A stretch of DNA of 64,000 bases from Roseicyclus persicicus (GCF_012395815.1 NZ_JAAZQQ010000001.1:62001-126000); one strand, 5' to 3'. Shown: positions 17,030-25,730, counted from the first letter of the stretch. Notes: generated by a model not told the origin, from the sequence alone. A program made the numbers and translations.

Positions 17030-17077
17030 AATTCTTCTAGAAGAATTTCAGCTTCCAAAATCTTCTAGAAGATTTTG
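17026..17077. repeat. Palindrome array A (two units)
   Basis: Two perfect palindromes fill the convergent gap between ispE and the polyprenyl synthase gene. Unit 1 (17026-17051) is 26 bp and contains the ispE stop codon. Unit 2 (17056-17077) is 22 bp. Both share the core TCTTCTAGAAGA but have different outer arms. Centres are 28 bp apart. As RNA each would be a long A/U-rich hairpin, and unit 2 ends in UUUU, so bidirectional termination is plausible. Confidence 0.8.
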
Positions 17078-17089
17078 CCCCGCGGCGCG

Positions 17090-18091
17090 TCAGTTCAGCC
17101 GCGCGACCACGTAATCGGCCAGGTCGTGCATCATGTCGCGCAGCAGGTGCGCCGGCACCTGCGCCAGCGCGCCCTGCGCCCGCGCCGACCAGGCCAGCGC
17201 CTCGGCCCGCGTCTCCTCCAGCGTGCCATGCGCCCTCAGCAGCGCCATCGCCTCCTGCAGATCGCCATCGCGCTGGTCGCCCTTCTCGATCGTCCTGACC
17301 CAGAAGGCGCGCTCCGCCGCATCGGCCCGCGCCACGGCGCGGATCACCGGCAGCGTCAGCTTGCGCTCGCGGAAATCGTCGCCGGTGTTCTTGCCGATCA
17401 CCCCGTCGCTGCCGCCCCAGTCCAGCAGGTCGTCGGCCATCTGGAACGCGATCCCCAGCCCGTCGCCATAGGTCGCCAGCGCCCGCACCACGGGCTCCGG
17501 CTGGCCCGCGATCACGCCGCCGACCTCGCAGGCCGCCTCGAACAGCGCCGCGGTCTTGCCGCGGATCACCTGCAGGTAGATGTCCTCGGTCGTCGCCAGG
17601 TTCGTCGCCGCGGTCAGCTGCAGCACCTCGCCCTCGGCGATCACGGCGGCCGCGTTCGACAGGATGTTCAGCACCCGCAGGTTCCCGGTCTCGACCATCA
17701 GCTGGAAGGACCGCGCGAACAGGTAGTCGCCCACCAGAACGCTCGACTTGTTGTCCCACAACAGGTTCGCCGTGGGCCGCCCGCGCCGCTTCTGGCTCTC
17801 GTCGACCACGTCGTCGTGCAGGAGTGTCGCGGTGTGGATGAACTCGACCGTCGCGGCCAGCATCCGGTGCGCCTCGCCCTCGTAGCCGCAGAGCCGGGCC
17901 GCGGCCAGCGTCAGCATCGGGCGCACCCGCTTGCCGCCGGCCTCGACCAGGTGCGCCGTCACCTCGGGGATGCGGGGGGCGTGGCGCGACGCCATCCGGT
18001 CGCGGATCAGGGCGTTCACGGCCTGCAGGTCGTCGGCCAGTGCGGCCTGCATCCTCTCATGCGGCTTGCTGGCTGCATCGTCGAGGCTCAT
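17090..18091 (-). CDS. Polyprenyl diphosphate synthase
   Basis: This is a 333-residue trans-prenyltransferase. It adds isopentenyl diphosphate units to an allylic primer to make the long chain used for the ubiquinone tail. The first aspartate motif is LLHDDVVDESQKRRG, the second MADDLLDWGG; GGKRVRPML precedes the first. The length and the presence of only small changes before the first motif suit octa- or decaprenyl synthases (IspB/DdsA class). Chain length cannot be settled by eye. It faces ispE across array A. Confidence 0.92.
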   Translation of the reverse strand: MSLDDAASKPHERMQAALADDLQAVNALIRDRMASRHAPRIPEVTAHLVEAGGKRVRPMLTLAAARLCGYEGEAHRMLAATVEFIHTATLLHDDVVDESQKRRGRPTANLLWDNKSSVLVGDYLFARSFQLMVETGNLRVLNILSNAAAVIAEGEVLQLTAATNLATTEDIYLQVIRGKTAALFEAACEVGGVIAGQPEPVVRALATYGDGLGIAFQMADDLLDWGGSDGVIGKNTGDDFRERKLTLPVIRAVARADAAERAFWVRTIEKGDQRDGDLQEAMALLRAHGTLEETRAEALAWSARAQGALAQVPAHLLRDMMHDLADYVVARLN

Positions 18092-18153
18092 GCGCCCGTC
18101 CTTCCCCAGATCCCTGTCTCGACAAGCGCCCGGCGGCTGCCTACATCCGTCCC

Positions 18154-18369
18154 ATGCTGGAAATCATGCGCAGCACCGACCCGACCGAGATTGCCTTTGC
18201 CTCGGCGCTTTTGTCCGGCGAGGGTATAGAGGTGTTCGAGATGGACGTCCACATGAGCGTGCTGGAGGGGTCGATCGGCATTTTGCCGCGCCGCCTGCTG
18301 GTCCGCCGCGACGACGCCGACGAGGCCCGCACCGTCCTGCGCGACAACGACCTGCCGGTCAGCGAGTGA
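18154..18369 (+). CDS. DUF2007-type signal-transducing-like small protein
   Basis: This 71-residue protein begins MLEIMRSTDPTEIAFASALLSGEGIEVFEMD and ends with LLVRRDDADEARTVL. This beta-alpha-beta-beta pattern matches DUF2007, which resembles a small regulatory or signal-transducer fold. No catalytic residues are evident. Its stop overlaps the GTG of the methyltransferase gene (GTGA), an arrangement I recall from other Rhodobacteraceae. It diverges from the polyprenyl synthase gene. Confidence 0.75.
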   Translation: MLEIMRSTDPTEIAFASALLSGEGIEVFEMDVHMSVLEGSIGILPRRLLVRRDDADEARTVLRDNDLPVSE

Positions 18370-19121
18370 CCGGGCCGGCCACGACCCGCGACGCCTTTCT
18401 CGGCGGCCGGCTGACCCTGCAGCAACCCGCCACCGGCTACCGCGCCGCGACCGACCCGGTGTTCCTCGCCGCCGCCTGCCCGGCCCGCCCCGGCGACACG
18501 GTGCTGGAGCTCGGCTGCGGCGTCGGGGCGGCCGCGCTTTGCCTTCATGCGCGCGTGCCCGGCCTGCGCCTGACCGGGGTGGAACGCCAGCCGGCCTATG
18601 CCGCGCTGGCCCGCGCCAATGCCCGCGACGCCGGCGCCGACCTGACCGTGGTCGAGGCCGATCTTGCCGACCTGCCCGCCGACCTCCGGCAGCACAGCTT
18701 CGACCATGTCCTTGCGAACCCGCCCTATTTCGCGGCGGGCGACGGCACCGCCGCCGCCGACCCGGGCCGCGAGGCCGCCAACCGCGAGGACACGCCGCTC
18801 GCCCTCTGGATCGCCACCGCCCGGGCGCGCCTGAAGCCGCAGGGCTGGCTGACCCTGGTCCACGGGGCCGACCGACTGCCCGACTGCCTGGCCGGGCTGC
18901 GCGCGGGCTGGGGCGCCGTCACCGTCCTGCCGCTGCAGCCCCGCCCCGGCCGCCCCGCAAGCCGCGTCCTGATCCGGGCGCGCAAGGGGGCGCGCGCGCC
19001 CTTCCGCCTGCTCGCCCCCTTTCTTGTACATGAATTCCCGGCCCATCCCGGTGACCGGCCCGACTACACCGCCGCGGCAGACGCCGTGCTGCGACAGGCC
19101 GCGGCCCTCGCCTTCGACTGA
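18366..19121 (+). CDS. TrmN6-like tRNA1(Val) adenine-N6 methyltransferase
   Basis: This is a 251-residue SAM-dependent methyltransferase of the YfiC/TrmN6 class. It starts with TRDAFLGGRLTLQQPATGYRAATD, typical of this group. The SAM loop is VLELGCGVGAAAL and the catalytic loop NPPYF marks N6-adenine methylation. In E. coli the enzyme modifies A37 of tRNA1(Val). The start is GTG 18366 within the overlap with the DUF2007 stop. Substrate assignment is by family. Confidence 0.85.
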   Translation: MTGPATTRDAFLGGRLTLQQPATGYRAATDPVFLAAACPARPGDTVLELGCGVGAAALCLHARVPGLRLTGVERQPAYAALARANARDAGADLTVVEADLADLPADLRQHSFDHVLANPPYFAAGDGTAAADPGREAANREDTPLALWIATARARLKPQGWLTLVHGADRLPDCLAGLRAGWGAVTVLPLQPRPGRPASRVLIRARKGARAPFRLLAPFLVHEFPAHPGDRPDYTAAADAVLRQAAALAFD

Positions 19122-19226
19122 GCGCCGCCCCGCTTTCGAACAATCCTATCGGTTGTTTTGCGTGACACGACTCGGGTTCCGTGGTGCACTTGTGGCACGA
19201 CAGTCATCAACGTGAGGAGGATGCCC

Positions 19227-19391
19227 ATGTCGCTTGGCGCTCATCTGCAGGAACTGAAGAAGAAACACGCCAGCCTTTCGGCGAAAGTGGAAGAAGCGCA
19301 GCGCAGCCCGGGGATCGACGACCTCAAGATCCGGGAACTCAAGAAGGAAAAACTCCGCCTCAAGGAGGAGATTTCGCGGCTCGACAGCTGA
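19227..19391 (+). CDS. YdcH-like (DUF465) small coiled-coil protein
   Basis: This 54-residue, highly charged helical protein reads MSLGAHLQELKKKHASLSAK and continues with DDLKIRELKKEKLRLKEEI. This is the DUF465/YdcH pattern, whose function is unknown. Two in-frame ATGs stand at 19221 and 19227. GAGGAGG at 19214-19220 is six bases from the second and abuts the first, so 19227 is the start. Confidence 0.85.
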   Translation: MSLGAHLQELKKKHASLSAKVEEAQRSPGIDDLKIRELKKEKLRLKEEISRLDS

Positions 19392-19458
19392 GCCCGGCCC
19401 GGTCGCGGTCCGTTTGGGGCGCGGTTTCGGCACAGGTCCATGACGGCCAGCCTTGCAT

Positions 19459-19472
19459 CCGGTGAAGACCGG
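19459..19472 (+). promoter_or_regulatory. Small stem-loop in the leader of the 37-residue ORF
   Basis: CCGGT (19459-19463), GAAG loop, ACCGG (19468-19472). With the larger stem-loop at 19517 it makes the 165-base gap before the small ORF noticeably structured. Confidence 0.35.
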
Positions 19473-19516
19473 CCTTGCGCGATTGCGGTCTGCTCGGGTC
19501 ACAAGCACTGACCTAT

Positions 19517-19546
19517 CTCTGCGGTCAAGGGAGACTGACCGCAGAG
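19517..19546 (+). promoter_or_regulatory. Stem-loop covering the ribosome site of the 37-residue ORF
   Basis: CTCTGCGGTCA (19517-19527) pairs perfectly with TGACCGCAGAG (19536-19546) around an 8-base loop. The likely Shine-Dalgarno GAGGA (19544-19548) begins inside the right arm, eight bases before ATG 19557. Translation could therefore depend on opening this stem. Type (thermometer, sRNA target or protein site) is unknown. Confidence 0.5.
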
Positions 19547-19556
19547 GATGAGACCG

Positions 19557-19670
19557 ATGGAAAGCTTTGCCCACACCCCCGCGCTGCGCGCCCAGATCGC
19601 CGCGGCCCGCATCGAATGTGCCACCTATTTCTGGCGCGGGATCGGCGCCCTGTTCGGCCGCCGCGCCTGA
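19557..19670 (+). CDS. Small ORF, 37 residues, unknown function
   Basis: The product begins MESFAHTPALRAQIAAARIE and continues CATYFWRGIGALFGRRA. It has an amphipathic helix, then an aromatic/glycine stretch and a basic end. I do not recognise a named family. Support comes from GAGGA eight bases upstream, a stem-loop at that site and a rho-independent terminator 27 bases after the stop. An in-frame ATG at 19548 would add three residues but sits on the Shine-Dalgarno. Confidence 0.6.
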   Translation: MESFAHTPALRAQIAAARIECATYFWRGIGALFGRRA

Positions 19671-19696
19671 TCCGGGCCTGACCGGCACCAACGCAA

Positions 19697-19723
19697 AAAG
19701 GCCGGGGCACTGCCCCGGCCTTT
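19697..19723. terminator. Bidirectional rho-independent terminator
   Basis: AAAGGCCGGGGCA (19697-19709) pairs with TGCCCCGGCCTTT (19711-19723). A-runs on the left and T-runs on the right serve both the small ORF (plus) and phbB (minus). Confidence 0.85.
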
Positions 19724-19745
19724 CGCATTCCACGGCCCGGCGGCG

Positions 19746-20468
19746 TCAGACGAAGAACTGCGCCCCGTTGGCCGAGATGGTCGAGCCGTTGATGAAGCCC
19801 GAGTCCTCGGAGGCCAGGAAGGCCACGCAGCGCGCGATTTCCTCGGGCGTGCCGAGGCGGCCGGCCGGGATGCCCGCGATGATCTTGTCGCGCACGGCCT
19901 CGTCGATCGCCATCACCATCTCGGTCGCGATGTAGCCGGGGCAGATCGCGTTGGCGGTGATCCCGAAGCGCGCGCCTTCCTGCGCGAGGCTCTTCACGAT
20001 GCCCAGGTCGCCCGCCTTGGTCGCGGCGTAGTTGACCTGGCCCGCCTGCCCCTTCTGCCCGTTGATCGACGAGATCACGATCACGCGCCCGAACTTGCGG
20101 TCGCGCATCCCCGGCCAGACCGGGTGCACGGTGTTGAAGACGCCGGTCAGGTTGGTGTCGATGACCTCCTTCCACTGGGCGGGGGTCATGCGGTGGAACA
20201 TGGCGTCGCGGGTGATGCCGGCGTTCGCCACCACGGTGTCGATCGGCCCGAGATCAGCCTCGATCTGCGCGATGCCCGCGGCCGAGGCGTCGTAGTCGGC
20301 CACGTTCCACTTGTAGGTCTTGATCCCGGTTTCGGCGGTGAAGGCGGCGGCCTTCTCGTCATTCCCGGCATAGGTGGCGGCGACCTCGTAGCCCTCCGCC
20401 TTGAGGGCCTTGGAAATGGCCTCCCCGATGCCGCGGCTGCCGCCGGTGACGAGCGCTACTCTTGCCAT
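19746..20468 (-). CDS. phbB: Acetoacetyl-CoA reductase
   Basis: PhbB reduces acetoacetyl-CoA to (R)-3-hydroxybutyryl-CoA with NADPH, the second step to polyhydroxybutyrate. The 240-residue short-chain dehydrogenase has the cofactor loop TGGSRGIGEA (8-17), NNAG-like VVANAGITRD, and the triad S134, Y147, K151 (ISSINGQKG, NYAATK). GGAGGAAACC precedes the ATG. It follows phbA on the same strand, with a stem-loop between them, so it may also have its own promoter. The polymerase gene is not in the window. Confidence 0.96.
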   Translation of the reverse strand: MARVALVTGGSRGIGEAISKALKAEGYEVAATYAGNDEKAAAFTAETGIKTYKWNVADYDASAAGIAQIEADLGPIDTVVANAGITRDAMFHRMTPAQWKEVIDTNLTGVFNTVHPVWPGMRDRKFGRVIVISSINGQKGQAGQVNYAATKAGDLGIVKSLAQEGARFGITANAICPGYIATEMVMAIDEAVRDKIIAGIPAGRLGTPEEIARCVAFLASEDSGFINGSTISANGAQFFV

Positions 20469-20570
20469 GGTTTCCTCCAGTCTGGCGTCTCTCTTCGGAA
20501 ATTGTGTTACGCGGACGGGTCCACGGTCGCAACAATATTGCGCCGGTCATCTTGCCGCGCCCGATGTGGA

Positions 20571-20592
20571 AAGGGCGCCCGAAGGCGCCCTT
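20571..20592 (-). terminator. UUCG-loop terminator after phbA
   Basis: On the minus strand AAGGGCGCC, TTCG, GGCGCCCTT form a nine-bp stem closed by a very stable C(UUCG)G loop, just past the phbA stop at 20602. It would reduce read-through into phbB. Confidence 0.75.
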
Positions 20593-20601
20593 GTCACCGG
20601 C

Positions 20602-21777
20602 TCAGGGGCGCTCGACGCAGAGCGCGACGCCCATGCCGCCGCCGATGCACAGCGTGGCGAGGCCCCGCTTGGCGTCGCGGCGCTTCATCTCGAACAGCAG
20701 CGTGTTCAGCACGCGGCAGCCCGAGGCGCCGATCGGGTGGCCGATGGCGATGGCGCCGCCGTTCACGTTCACGATCGCCGGGTCCCAGCCCATGTCCTTG
20801 TTGACCGCGCAGGCCTGCGCCGCGAAGGCCTCGTTCGCCTCCACGAGGTCGAGGTCGCCGACCGACCAGCCCGCCTTTTCCAGCGCCTTGCGCGACGCGT
20901 AGATCGGGCCGACGCCCATGATCGACGGGTCGAGGCCCGCGGTCGCGTAGGACGCGATCCGCGCCAGCGGCTCGATCCCGCGCCGCTCGGCCTCGGCCGC
21001 CGACATCAGCAGCGTCGCCGCCGCGCCGTCGTTCAGGCCCGAGGCGTTGCCCGCCGTGACGCTGCCGTCCTTGGCGAAGGCCGGCCGCAGCTTGGCCATC
21101 GCGTCCATCGTCGCGCCGTGGCGGATGTATTCGTCGCTGTCCACCACCACGTCGCCCTTGCGCGACTTGACGGTCACGCCGACGATCTCGTCCGCGAACT
21201 TGCCGGCCTTCTGCGCGGCCTCGGCCTTGTTCTGGCTCGCCACCGCGAACTCGTCCTGCATCTCGCGGCTGATCTGCCACTGCTGCGCGACGTTCTCGGC
21301 GGTCTGGCCCATGTGGTAGCCGTTGAAGGCGTCCCACAGGCCGTCGCGGATCATCGTGTCGATGTAGGACATGTCGCCCATCTTCTGGCCCTGCCGCAGG
21401 CTCGCGGCATGGGGGCTCATCGACATGTTCTCCTGCCCGCCGGCCACCACGATGGACGCGTCGCCCAGCATGATGTGCTGCGCGCCCAGCGCCACGGCCC
21501 GCAGCCCCGAGCCGCAGACCTGGTTGATGCCCCATGCCGCCGCCTCCTTGGGGAGGCCGGCGTTGATATGCGCCTGCCGCGCCGGGTTCTGGCCCTGCGC
21601 CGCGGTCAGCACCTGGCCGAGGATGGTCTCCGACACCTCCGCCTTGTCGATCCCGGCGCGCTCGACCACGGCCTCGATCACGGCGCGGCCCAGCTCGTGG
21701 GCGGGCGTGTTGGCGAAGGAGCCGAGGAAGCTGCCCACCGGCGTGCGCGCGGCCGAGGCGATGACGACATTGGTCAT
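20602..21777 (-). CDS. phbA: Acetyl-CoA acetyltransferase (beta-ketothiolase)
   Basis: PhbA condenses two acetyl-CoA to acetoacetyl-CoA, the first step of polyhydroxybutyrate synthesis. The 391 residues are typical. The acyl cysteine is C88 (NQVCGSGLR); H347 (GHPIGASG) and C377 (CIGGGMG) complete the active site. The start ATG 21777 ([15 protein letters not shown]) has GGGAAAGGGA upstream. The neighbouring phbB uses its product. Confidence 0.96.
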   Translation of the reverse strand: MTNVVIASAARTPVGSFLGSFANTPAHELGRAVIEAVVERAGIDKAEVSETILGQVLTAAQGQNPARQAHINAGLPKEAAAWGINQVCGSGLRAVALGAQHIMLGDASIVVAGGQENMSMSPHAASLRQGQKMGDMSYIDTMIRDGLWDAFNGYHMGQTAENVAQQWQISREMQDEFAVASQNKAEAAQKAGKFADEIVGVTVKSRKGDVVVDSDEYIRHGATMDAMAKLRPAFAKDGSVTAGNASGLNDGAAATLLMSAAEAERRGIEPLARIASYATAGLDPSIMGVGPIYASRKALEKAGWSVGDLDLVEANEAFAAQACAVNKDMGWDPAIVNVNGGAIAIGHPIGASGCRVLNTLLFEMKRRDAKRGLATLCIGGGMGVALCVERP

Positions 21778-21893
21778 GGAAGTCCCTTTCCCTGATTGCA
21801 CCGCACCCCCGGTTGCGGGGGCAAGGCGGAGTCAACTCTCGGGGCCCCTGTTATCGTCCGCAACCGCCGGCGCACAACGGACACGGTGTCTCA

Positions 21894-21911
21894 GCCGCCG
21901 CATCGGCGGGC
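21894..21911 (-). terminator. Stem-loop after the EAL gene
   Basis: CCGCCG (21895-21900), CAT, CGGCGG (21904-21909) lies about 13 bases beyond the EAL gene's stop at 21922 on the minus strand. No U-run follows. Confidence 0.4.
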
Positions 21912-21921
21912 GCCCGCGGGG

Positions 21922-22743
21922 TCAGGGAGGACGCCCGCGCGCGGCCCAGGGCGGGGTCATCGTCGGCGCGCCGAAATGGTAGCCCTGCAGGCAATCCACC
22001 CCCGCCGCCGCCAGCCAGCGCGCCTCGCCCTCGGTCTCCACCGCCTCGGCCACGACGACCATCCCGAAATGCCGCCCCAGCGCGATCAGCGCCTCGCACA
22101 GCACCTGGTTGTCGGCATCGGTGTCGACGCCGCGGGCGAACTGGCCGTCGATCTTCAGGATGTCGAAGCAGAAGTGGCGCAAATGCCGGAACGCCGTGTA
22201 GCCCGCCCCGAAATCGTCCAGCGCGAAGGTGATGCCCTTGTCCTGCAACTCCTCCATGAAGACCTGCACGATCTCGGGCATCAGCATCGCGCTGGTCTCG
22301 GTGATCTCCAGGATCAGCCGGCGCAGCAGGTCCGGGCGCTGCCGGATCGTGCGGCGCAGGATCTGCATCCAGCCCGGGTAGCCCACCGACCGCGCCGACA
22401 TGTTGATCGCCAGCCGCAGCGACGGCTGCGCCTTGAGCACCGCCAGCCCCAGCCGCAGCGCGGCGCAGTCGATCTGGCGGCCGAGGTCCTGCTCCTCCAC
22501 CACGGTGATGAAATCGCGCGCGGGGATCACCCGGCCGGTCTCGTCCATCAGCCGGATCAGACCCTCGAAAAAGGCCACGCCGGCCCCGTCCGCGCGCATC
22601 ACCGGCTGGTAGGCCAGCACCACGTCGCCGCGCTCCAGCGCCTGCCGCACCATCGCCAACGTGCCGCGGTCGCGCTGGCTGATCGCGGCGTCGAGCGGGC
22701 TGCCCAGGCCCGCCTCCACCAGCTTGCCGCGCATATGGCCCAT
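21922..22743 (-). CDS. EAL-only cyclic-di-GMP phosphodiesterase
   Basis: This 273-residue protein is an EAL domain with a short N-terminal extension of about 35 residues and no GGDEF, PAS or membrane segment. Key positions look intact: EGL in FFEGLIRL, NMSARS, LEITET, LDDFGAGYTAF, DILKIDGQF, AEAVETEGE and the final QGYHFG. It should hydrolyse c-di-GMP to pGpG in the cytosol. The canonical TGYS after DDFG is AGYT here, so activity may be altered. GGAGGG seven bases upstream supports ATG 22743. Confidence 0.88.
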   Translation of the reverse strand: MGHMRGKLVEAGLGSPLDAAISQRDRGTLAMVRQALERGDVVLAYQPVMRADGAGVAFFEGLIRLMDETGRVIPARDFITVVEEQDLGRQIDCAALRLGLAVLKAQPSLRLAINMSARSVGYPGWMQILRRTIRQRPDLLRRLILEITETSAMLMPEIVQVFMEELQDKGITFALDDFGAGYTAFRHLRHFCFDILKIDGQFARGVDTDADNQVLCEALIALGRHFGMVVVAEAVETEGEARWLAAAGVDCLQGYHFGAPTMTPPWAARGRPP

Positions 22744-22843
22744 GCCCGATCCCTCCGCCTGCAAATCCCTTGCCCTGATGCCATCCCGGCCCTTAAGGAA
22801 GGGTGAAGGTTTCCATTTTGTTCCAATTGTCCGGAGTTTCCCG

Positions 22844-23410
22844 ATGCAAGACCCCGGCCGCTGCCCCTGGTGCGGCACCGACCCGCTCTACGTCGCCTAC
22901 CACGACACCGAATGGGGCGTGCCCGAACGCGACGGCCGGGCGCTGTGGGAAAAACTGGTGCTCGACGGCTTCCAGGCCGGGCTCGCCTGGATCACGATCC
23001 TCAGGAAACGCGACGCCTTCCGCGCGGCCTTCCAGGGCTTCCACCCCGAGACCATCGCGTCCTGGGGCGAGGCCGAAATCACCCACCTTCTCGCCGACCC
23101 CGGCATCGTCCGCCACCGCGGCAAGATCGAGGCCACCATCGGCAACGCGCGGGCCTACCTGAAGATCTCCGACACCACGGATTTCGCCGAGTTCGTCTGG
23201 CGCTACGTCGACGGCCAGCCGCTCCAGACCGACCGCGCGACCATGGCCGAGGTTCCCGCCGCCACGCCCCTCAGCACCCGCCTGTCCAAGGACCTGCAAA
23301 AGGCCGGCTTCCGCTTCTGCGGCCCCACCATCACCTATGCCTGGATGCAGGCGACGGGCGTCGTGAACGACCACCTCGTGACCTGCCCCCGCCACGCCGA
23401 GCTCCGTTAA
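22844..23410 (+). CDS. tag: DNA-3-methyladenine glycosylase I
   Basis: Tag excises 3-methyladenine from alkylated DNA. The 188-residue protein has the zinc-snap residues C7, H20, H177 and C181 (RCPWCG, YHDTEWG, NDHLVTCPRH), aligned with the E. coli set. The DGFQAGLAWITILRKRDAF segment is the family's helical core. GGAG stands seven bases before ATG 22844. It is a single-gene unit, divergent from the EAL gene and convergent with the thioredoxin gene. Confidence 0.95.
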   Translation: MQDPGRCPWCGTDPLYVAYHDTEWGVPERDGRALWEKLVLDGFQAGLAWITILRKRDAFRAAFQGFHPETIASWGEAEITHLLADPGIVRHRGKIEATIGNARAYLKISDTTDFAEFVWRYVDGQPLQTDRATMAEVPAATPLSTRLSKDLQKAGFRFCGPTITYAWMQATGVVNDHLVTCPRHAELR

Positions 23411-23443
23411 TCCGTCATCAAGGTTAACGCGCCGCCGCCCCCC

Positions 23444-23467
23444 TCATCTTTGCTTCGAAAATACTCC
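23444..23467 (+). repeat. TCATCTTT…AAATACTCC intergenic element, copy 2
   Basis: The element lies 34 bases after the tag stop, in the same orientation relative to its gene as the other two copies. It runs into a short hairpin, ACTCC-GGG-GGAGT (23463-23475). Confidence 0.6.
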
Positions 23468-23473
23468 GGGGGA

Positions 23474-23507
23474 GTCGCCCGGAACGGGCGACGGGGGCAG
23501 CGCCCCC
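23474..23507. terminator. Two stem-loops between tag and the thioredoxin gene
   Basis: GTCGCCC/GGGCGAC (23474-23492) is followed at once by GGGGGC-AGC-GCCCCC (23493-23507). They occupy the convergent gap. Confidence 0.55.
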
Positions 23508-23511
23508 AAAT

Positions 23512-24072
23512 TCACCCCTCGCCACCCGCCAGCAACGCCTCGATCAGCGCGATCGCCTCGGGGCTGTCCCAATGCGCATCGCCCCGCAGGCGCGCGATCT
23601 CCCGCCCCTCGGGATCCAGGATCACCGTGATCGGCAGCCCGAACACCCCCATCTCGCGGGCGATCTGCTGGTTGATGTCGCGGTGCTCGGGCAGATCGGT
23701 GACGCCGGTTTCCTCGAAGAAGCGCCGGATCGCCTGCGGTGGGTTCCGCCCGGTCGCCAGGGTCACCACCGCGAAATCCTCGCCGCCAAGCCGGGTCTGC
23801 AGGGCCTGCAGCGACGGCATCTCCTCCCGGCAGGGCGCGCACCAGGTCGCCCAGAAATTCAGGACGACGTACCGCCCGGCGTAATCGGCCAGGCTCCCCT
23901 CGGTCTCGTCGGCGCGCAAAAACGGCAGGGCCGAGGCCGCCACCGGCTCCTCATGCACCACCAGCCCCCGCATCTCCCCGATCAGCAACGCCGACAGGTC
24001 CTGCGCCGGGGCGGCGTTTGCCATCACCCCCGCGGCGATGTAGAGCACGGCGAGACGCAGCTTGCGGATCAT
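23512..24072 (-). CDS. TlpA-like periplasmic thioredoxin
   Basis: This is a 186-residue exported thioredoxin-fold protein. Residues 1-23 form a signal peptide or anchor. The redox motif is [15 protein letters not shown] with C78 and C81, and the cis-proline is in [10 protein letters not shown]. TlpA-type reductases supply electrons for cytochrome c haem attachment or for copper insertion into oxidases. It diverges from argH with 27 bases between start codons, a pairing I recall from alphaproteobacterial genomes. Confidence 0.88.
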   Translation of the reverse strand: MIRKLRLAVLYIAAGVMANAAPAQDLSALLIGEMRGLVVHEEPVAASALPFLRADETEGSLADYAGRYVVLNFWATWCAPCREEMPSLQALQTRLGGEDFAVVTLATGRNPPQAIRRFFEETGVTDLPEHRDINQQIAREMGVFGLPITVILDPEGREIARLRGDAHWDSPEAIALIEALLAGGEG

Positions 24073-24099
24073 CGAATTCCCTCCGAAGGGCCAGCAGAC

Positions 24100-25491
24100 A
24101 TGACCGAGACCACCGCCAATGCCATGTGGGGCGGGCGCTTCGCCGCCGGACCCGATGCCATCATGGAGGCGATCAACGCCTCCATCGGCTTCGACAAGCG
24201 GCTGGCGAAACAGGACATCGAGGGGTCCCGCGCCCACGCGGCGATGCTGGCGGCCACGGGTATCCTGAGTGATAGCGACGTCGCCGCCATCCGGGAAGGT
24301 CTGCTCACGGTCTTGTCAGAGATCGAGGGCGGCGGCTTCCAGTTCTCCACCGCGCTGGAAGACATCCACATGAACGTCGAGGCGCGGCTGAAACAGGTCA
24401 TCGGCGAACCCGCCGGCCGGCTGCACACCGCACGCTCGCGCAACGACCAGGTGGCGACCGATTTCCGCCTCTGGGTCCGCGACCAGGCAGACGCCGCGAT
24501 CCAGGGGCTCGAGGCGCTGATGCGCGCCCTTCTCCGGCAGGCCGAGCAGGGCGCCGACTGGGTCATGCCCGGCTTCACCCATCTCCAGACCGCCCAGCCC
24601 GTCACTTGGGGCCACCACATGATGGCCTATGTGGAAATGCTGGCCCGCGACCGCTCCCGCTTCGCCGACGCCCGCGCGCGGATGAACGAAAGCCCGCTGG
24701 GCGCCGCGGCGCTGGCCGGCACCTCCTTCCCGATCGACCGGCACATGACGGCGGCCGCCCTCGGCTTCGACCGCCCGATGGCGAACTCGCTCGATGCCGT
24801 CTCCGACCGCGACTTCGCGCTCGAATTCCTCGCCGCCGCCTCGATCTGCGCGATGCACCTGTCGCGCTTCGCCGAGGAGCTGGTGATCTGGTCCTCGGCC
24901 CAGTTCCGCTTCGTGCGCCTGTCCGACCGCTTCTCGACCGGCTCGTCCATCATGCCGCAGAAGAAGAACCCCGACGCGGCGGAACTCATCCGCGCCAAGA
25001 TCGGCCGCATCCTCGGGGCGAACGTCGCGCTCCTGACGGTGATGAAGGGCCTGCCGCTGACCTATTCCAAGGACATGCAGGAGGACAAGGAACAGGTCTT
25101 CGACGCCGCCGACACGCTGATGCTGGCGCTCGCCGCGATGGAGGGCATGGTCCGCGACATGACCGCCAACCGCGAGGCGCTGGAACAGGCGGCGGGCTCG
25201 GGCTTCTCCACCGCCACCGACCTCGCCGACTGGCTGGTGCGCGTCCTCGGCCTGCCCTTCCGCGAGGCGCACCACGTCACCGGCACGCTGGTGGCGATGG
25301 CCGAGCAGGCCGGCGTCGATCTGCCGGAGCTCAGCCTCGCGCAGATGCAGTCTGTCCATCCCGGCATCACGCAGGATATCTTCGCGGTGCTGGGCGTGCA
25401 CAATTCCGTCGCCTCGCGCACCTCCTACGGCGGCACCGCGCCGGCGCAGGTGCGTGCCCAGATCGCCCGTTGGAAGGAGATGTTGCCTTGA
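24100..25491 (+). CDS. argH: Argininosuccinate lyase
   Basis: ArgH splits argininosuccinate into arginine and fumarate, the last step of arginine synthesis. The 463 residues match the family. The signature [12 protein letters not shown] lies at 281-292; the catalytic histidine is H161 (FTHLQTAQP), and [13 protein letters not shown] (109-121) binds substrate. Start ATG 24100 gives [14 protein letters not shown]. The stop overlaps the TTG of the small lipoprotein gene (TTGA). Confidence 0.97.
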   Translation: MTETTANAMWGGRFAAGPDAIMEAINASIGFDKRLAKQDIEGSRAHAAMLAATGILSDSDVAAIREGLLTVLSEIEGGGFQFSTALEDIHMNVEARLKQVIGEPAGRLHTARSRNDQVATDFRLWVRDQADAAIQGLEALMRALLRQAEQGADWVMPGFTHLQTAQPVTWGHHMMAYVEMLARDRSRFADARARMNESPLGAAALAGTSFPIDRHMTAAALGFDRPMANSLDAVSDRDFALEFLAAASICAMHLSRFAEELVIWSSAQFRFVRLSDRFSTGSSIMPQKKNPDAAELIRAKIGRILGANVALLTVMKGLPLTYSKDMQEDKEQVFDAADTLMLALAAMEGMVRDMTANREALEQAAGSGFSTATDLADWLVRVLGLPFREAHHVTGTLVAMAEQAGVDLPELSLAQMQSVHPGITQDIFAVLGVHNSVASRTSYGGTAPAQVRAQIARWKEMLP

Positions 25492-25637
25492 CCCGCCCCT
25501 GCCGCCCCCTCGCCGCGCTCCTGGCGCTTGCGATCCTTGCCGCCTGCGGCGCCGACGGCGCGCCCGAGCGCCCCGAGCCGCGCCCCGGTGTCACCCTGAC
25601 CGGGACCGTCGAGGTCGGCGTCTCCAGCCGCCCCTGA
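25488..25637 (+). CDS. Small lipoprotein (LptM-like position)
   Basis: This is a 49-residue product starting at TTG 25488, overlapping the argH stop by four bases. It has a short basic start (TRPCRP), a hydrophobic run and the lipobox LAAC near residue 20, then a Pro-rich tail. In other alphaproteobacteria a similar tiny lipoprotein sits between argH and lysA; enterobacterial LptM (YifL) also lies next to lysA genes. The start codon is inferred; the lipobox is the strongest evidence. Confidence 0.65.
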   Translation: MTRPCRPLAALLALAILAACGADGAPERPEPRPGVTLTGTVEVGVSSRP

Positions 25638-25730
25638 CACGGCCAGGACCCCGTTGAACCCCCGCCCGAACGGCCCTAACCTCGGCCGCTCGATGTCACC
25701 ATTTTCCCATGCAGTCCAAGGCCCAAGTTG

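Noticed and set aside
23407-23427. A CtrA site after tag (TTAA…TTAA)
   Set aside because: The spacing is 13 bases, not the 7 needed, and it lies downstream of a gene.
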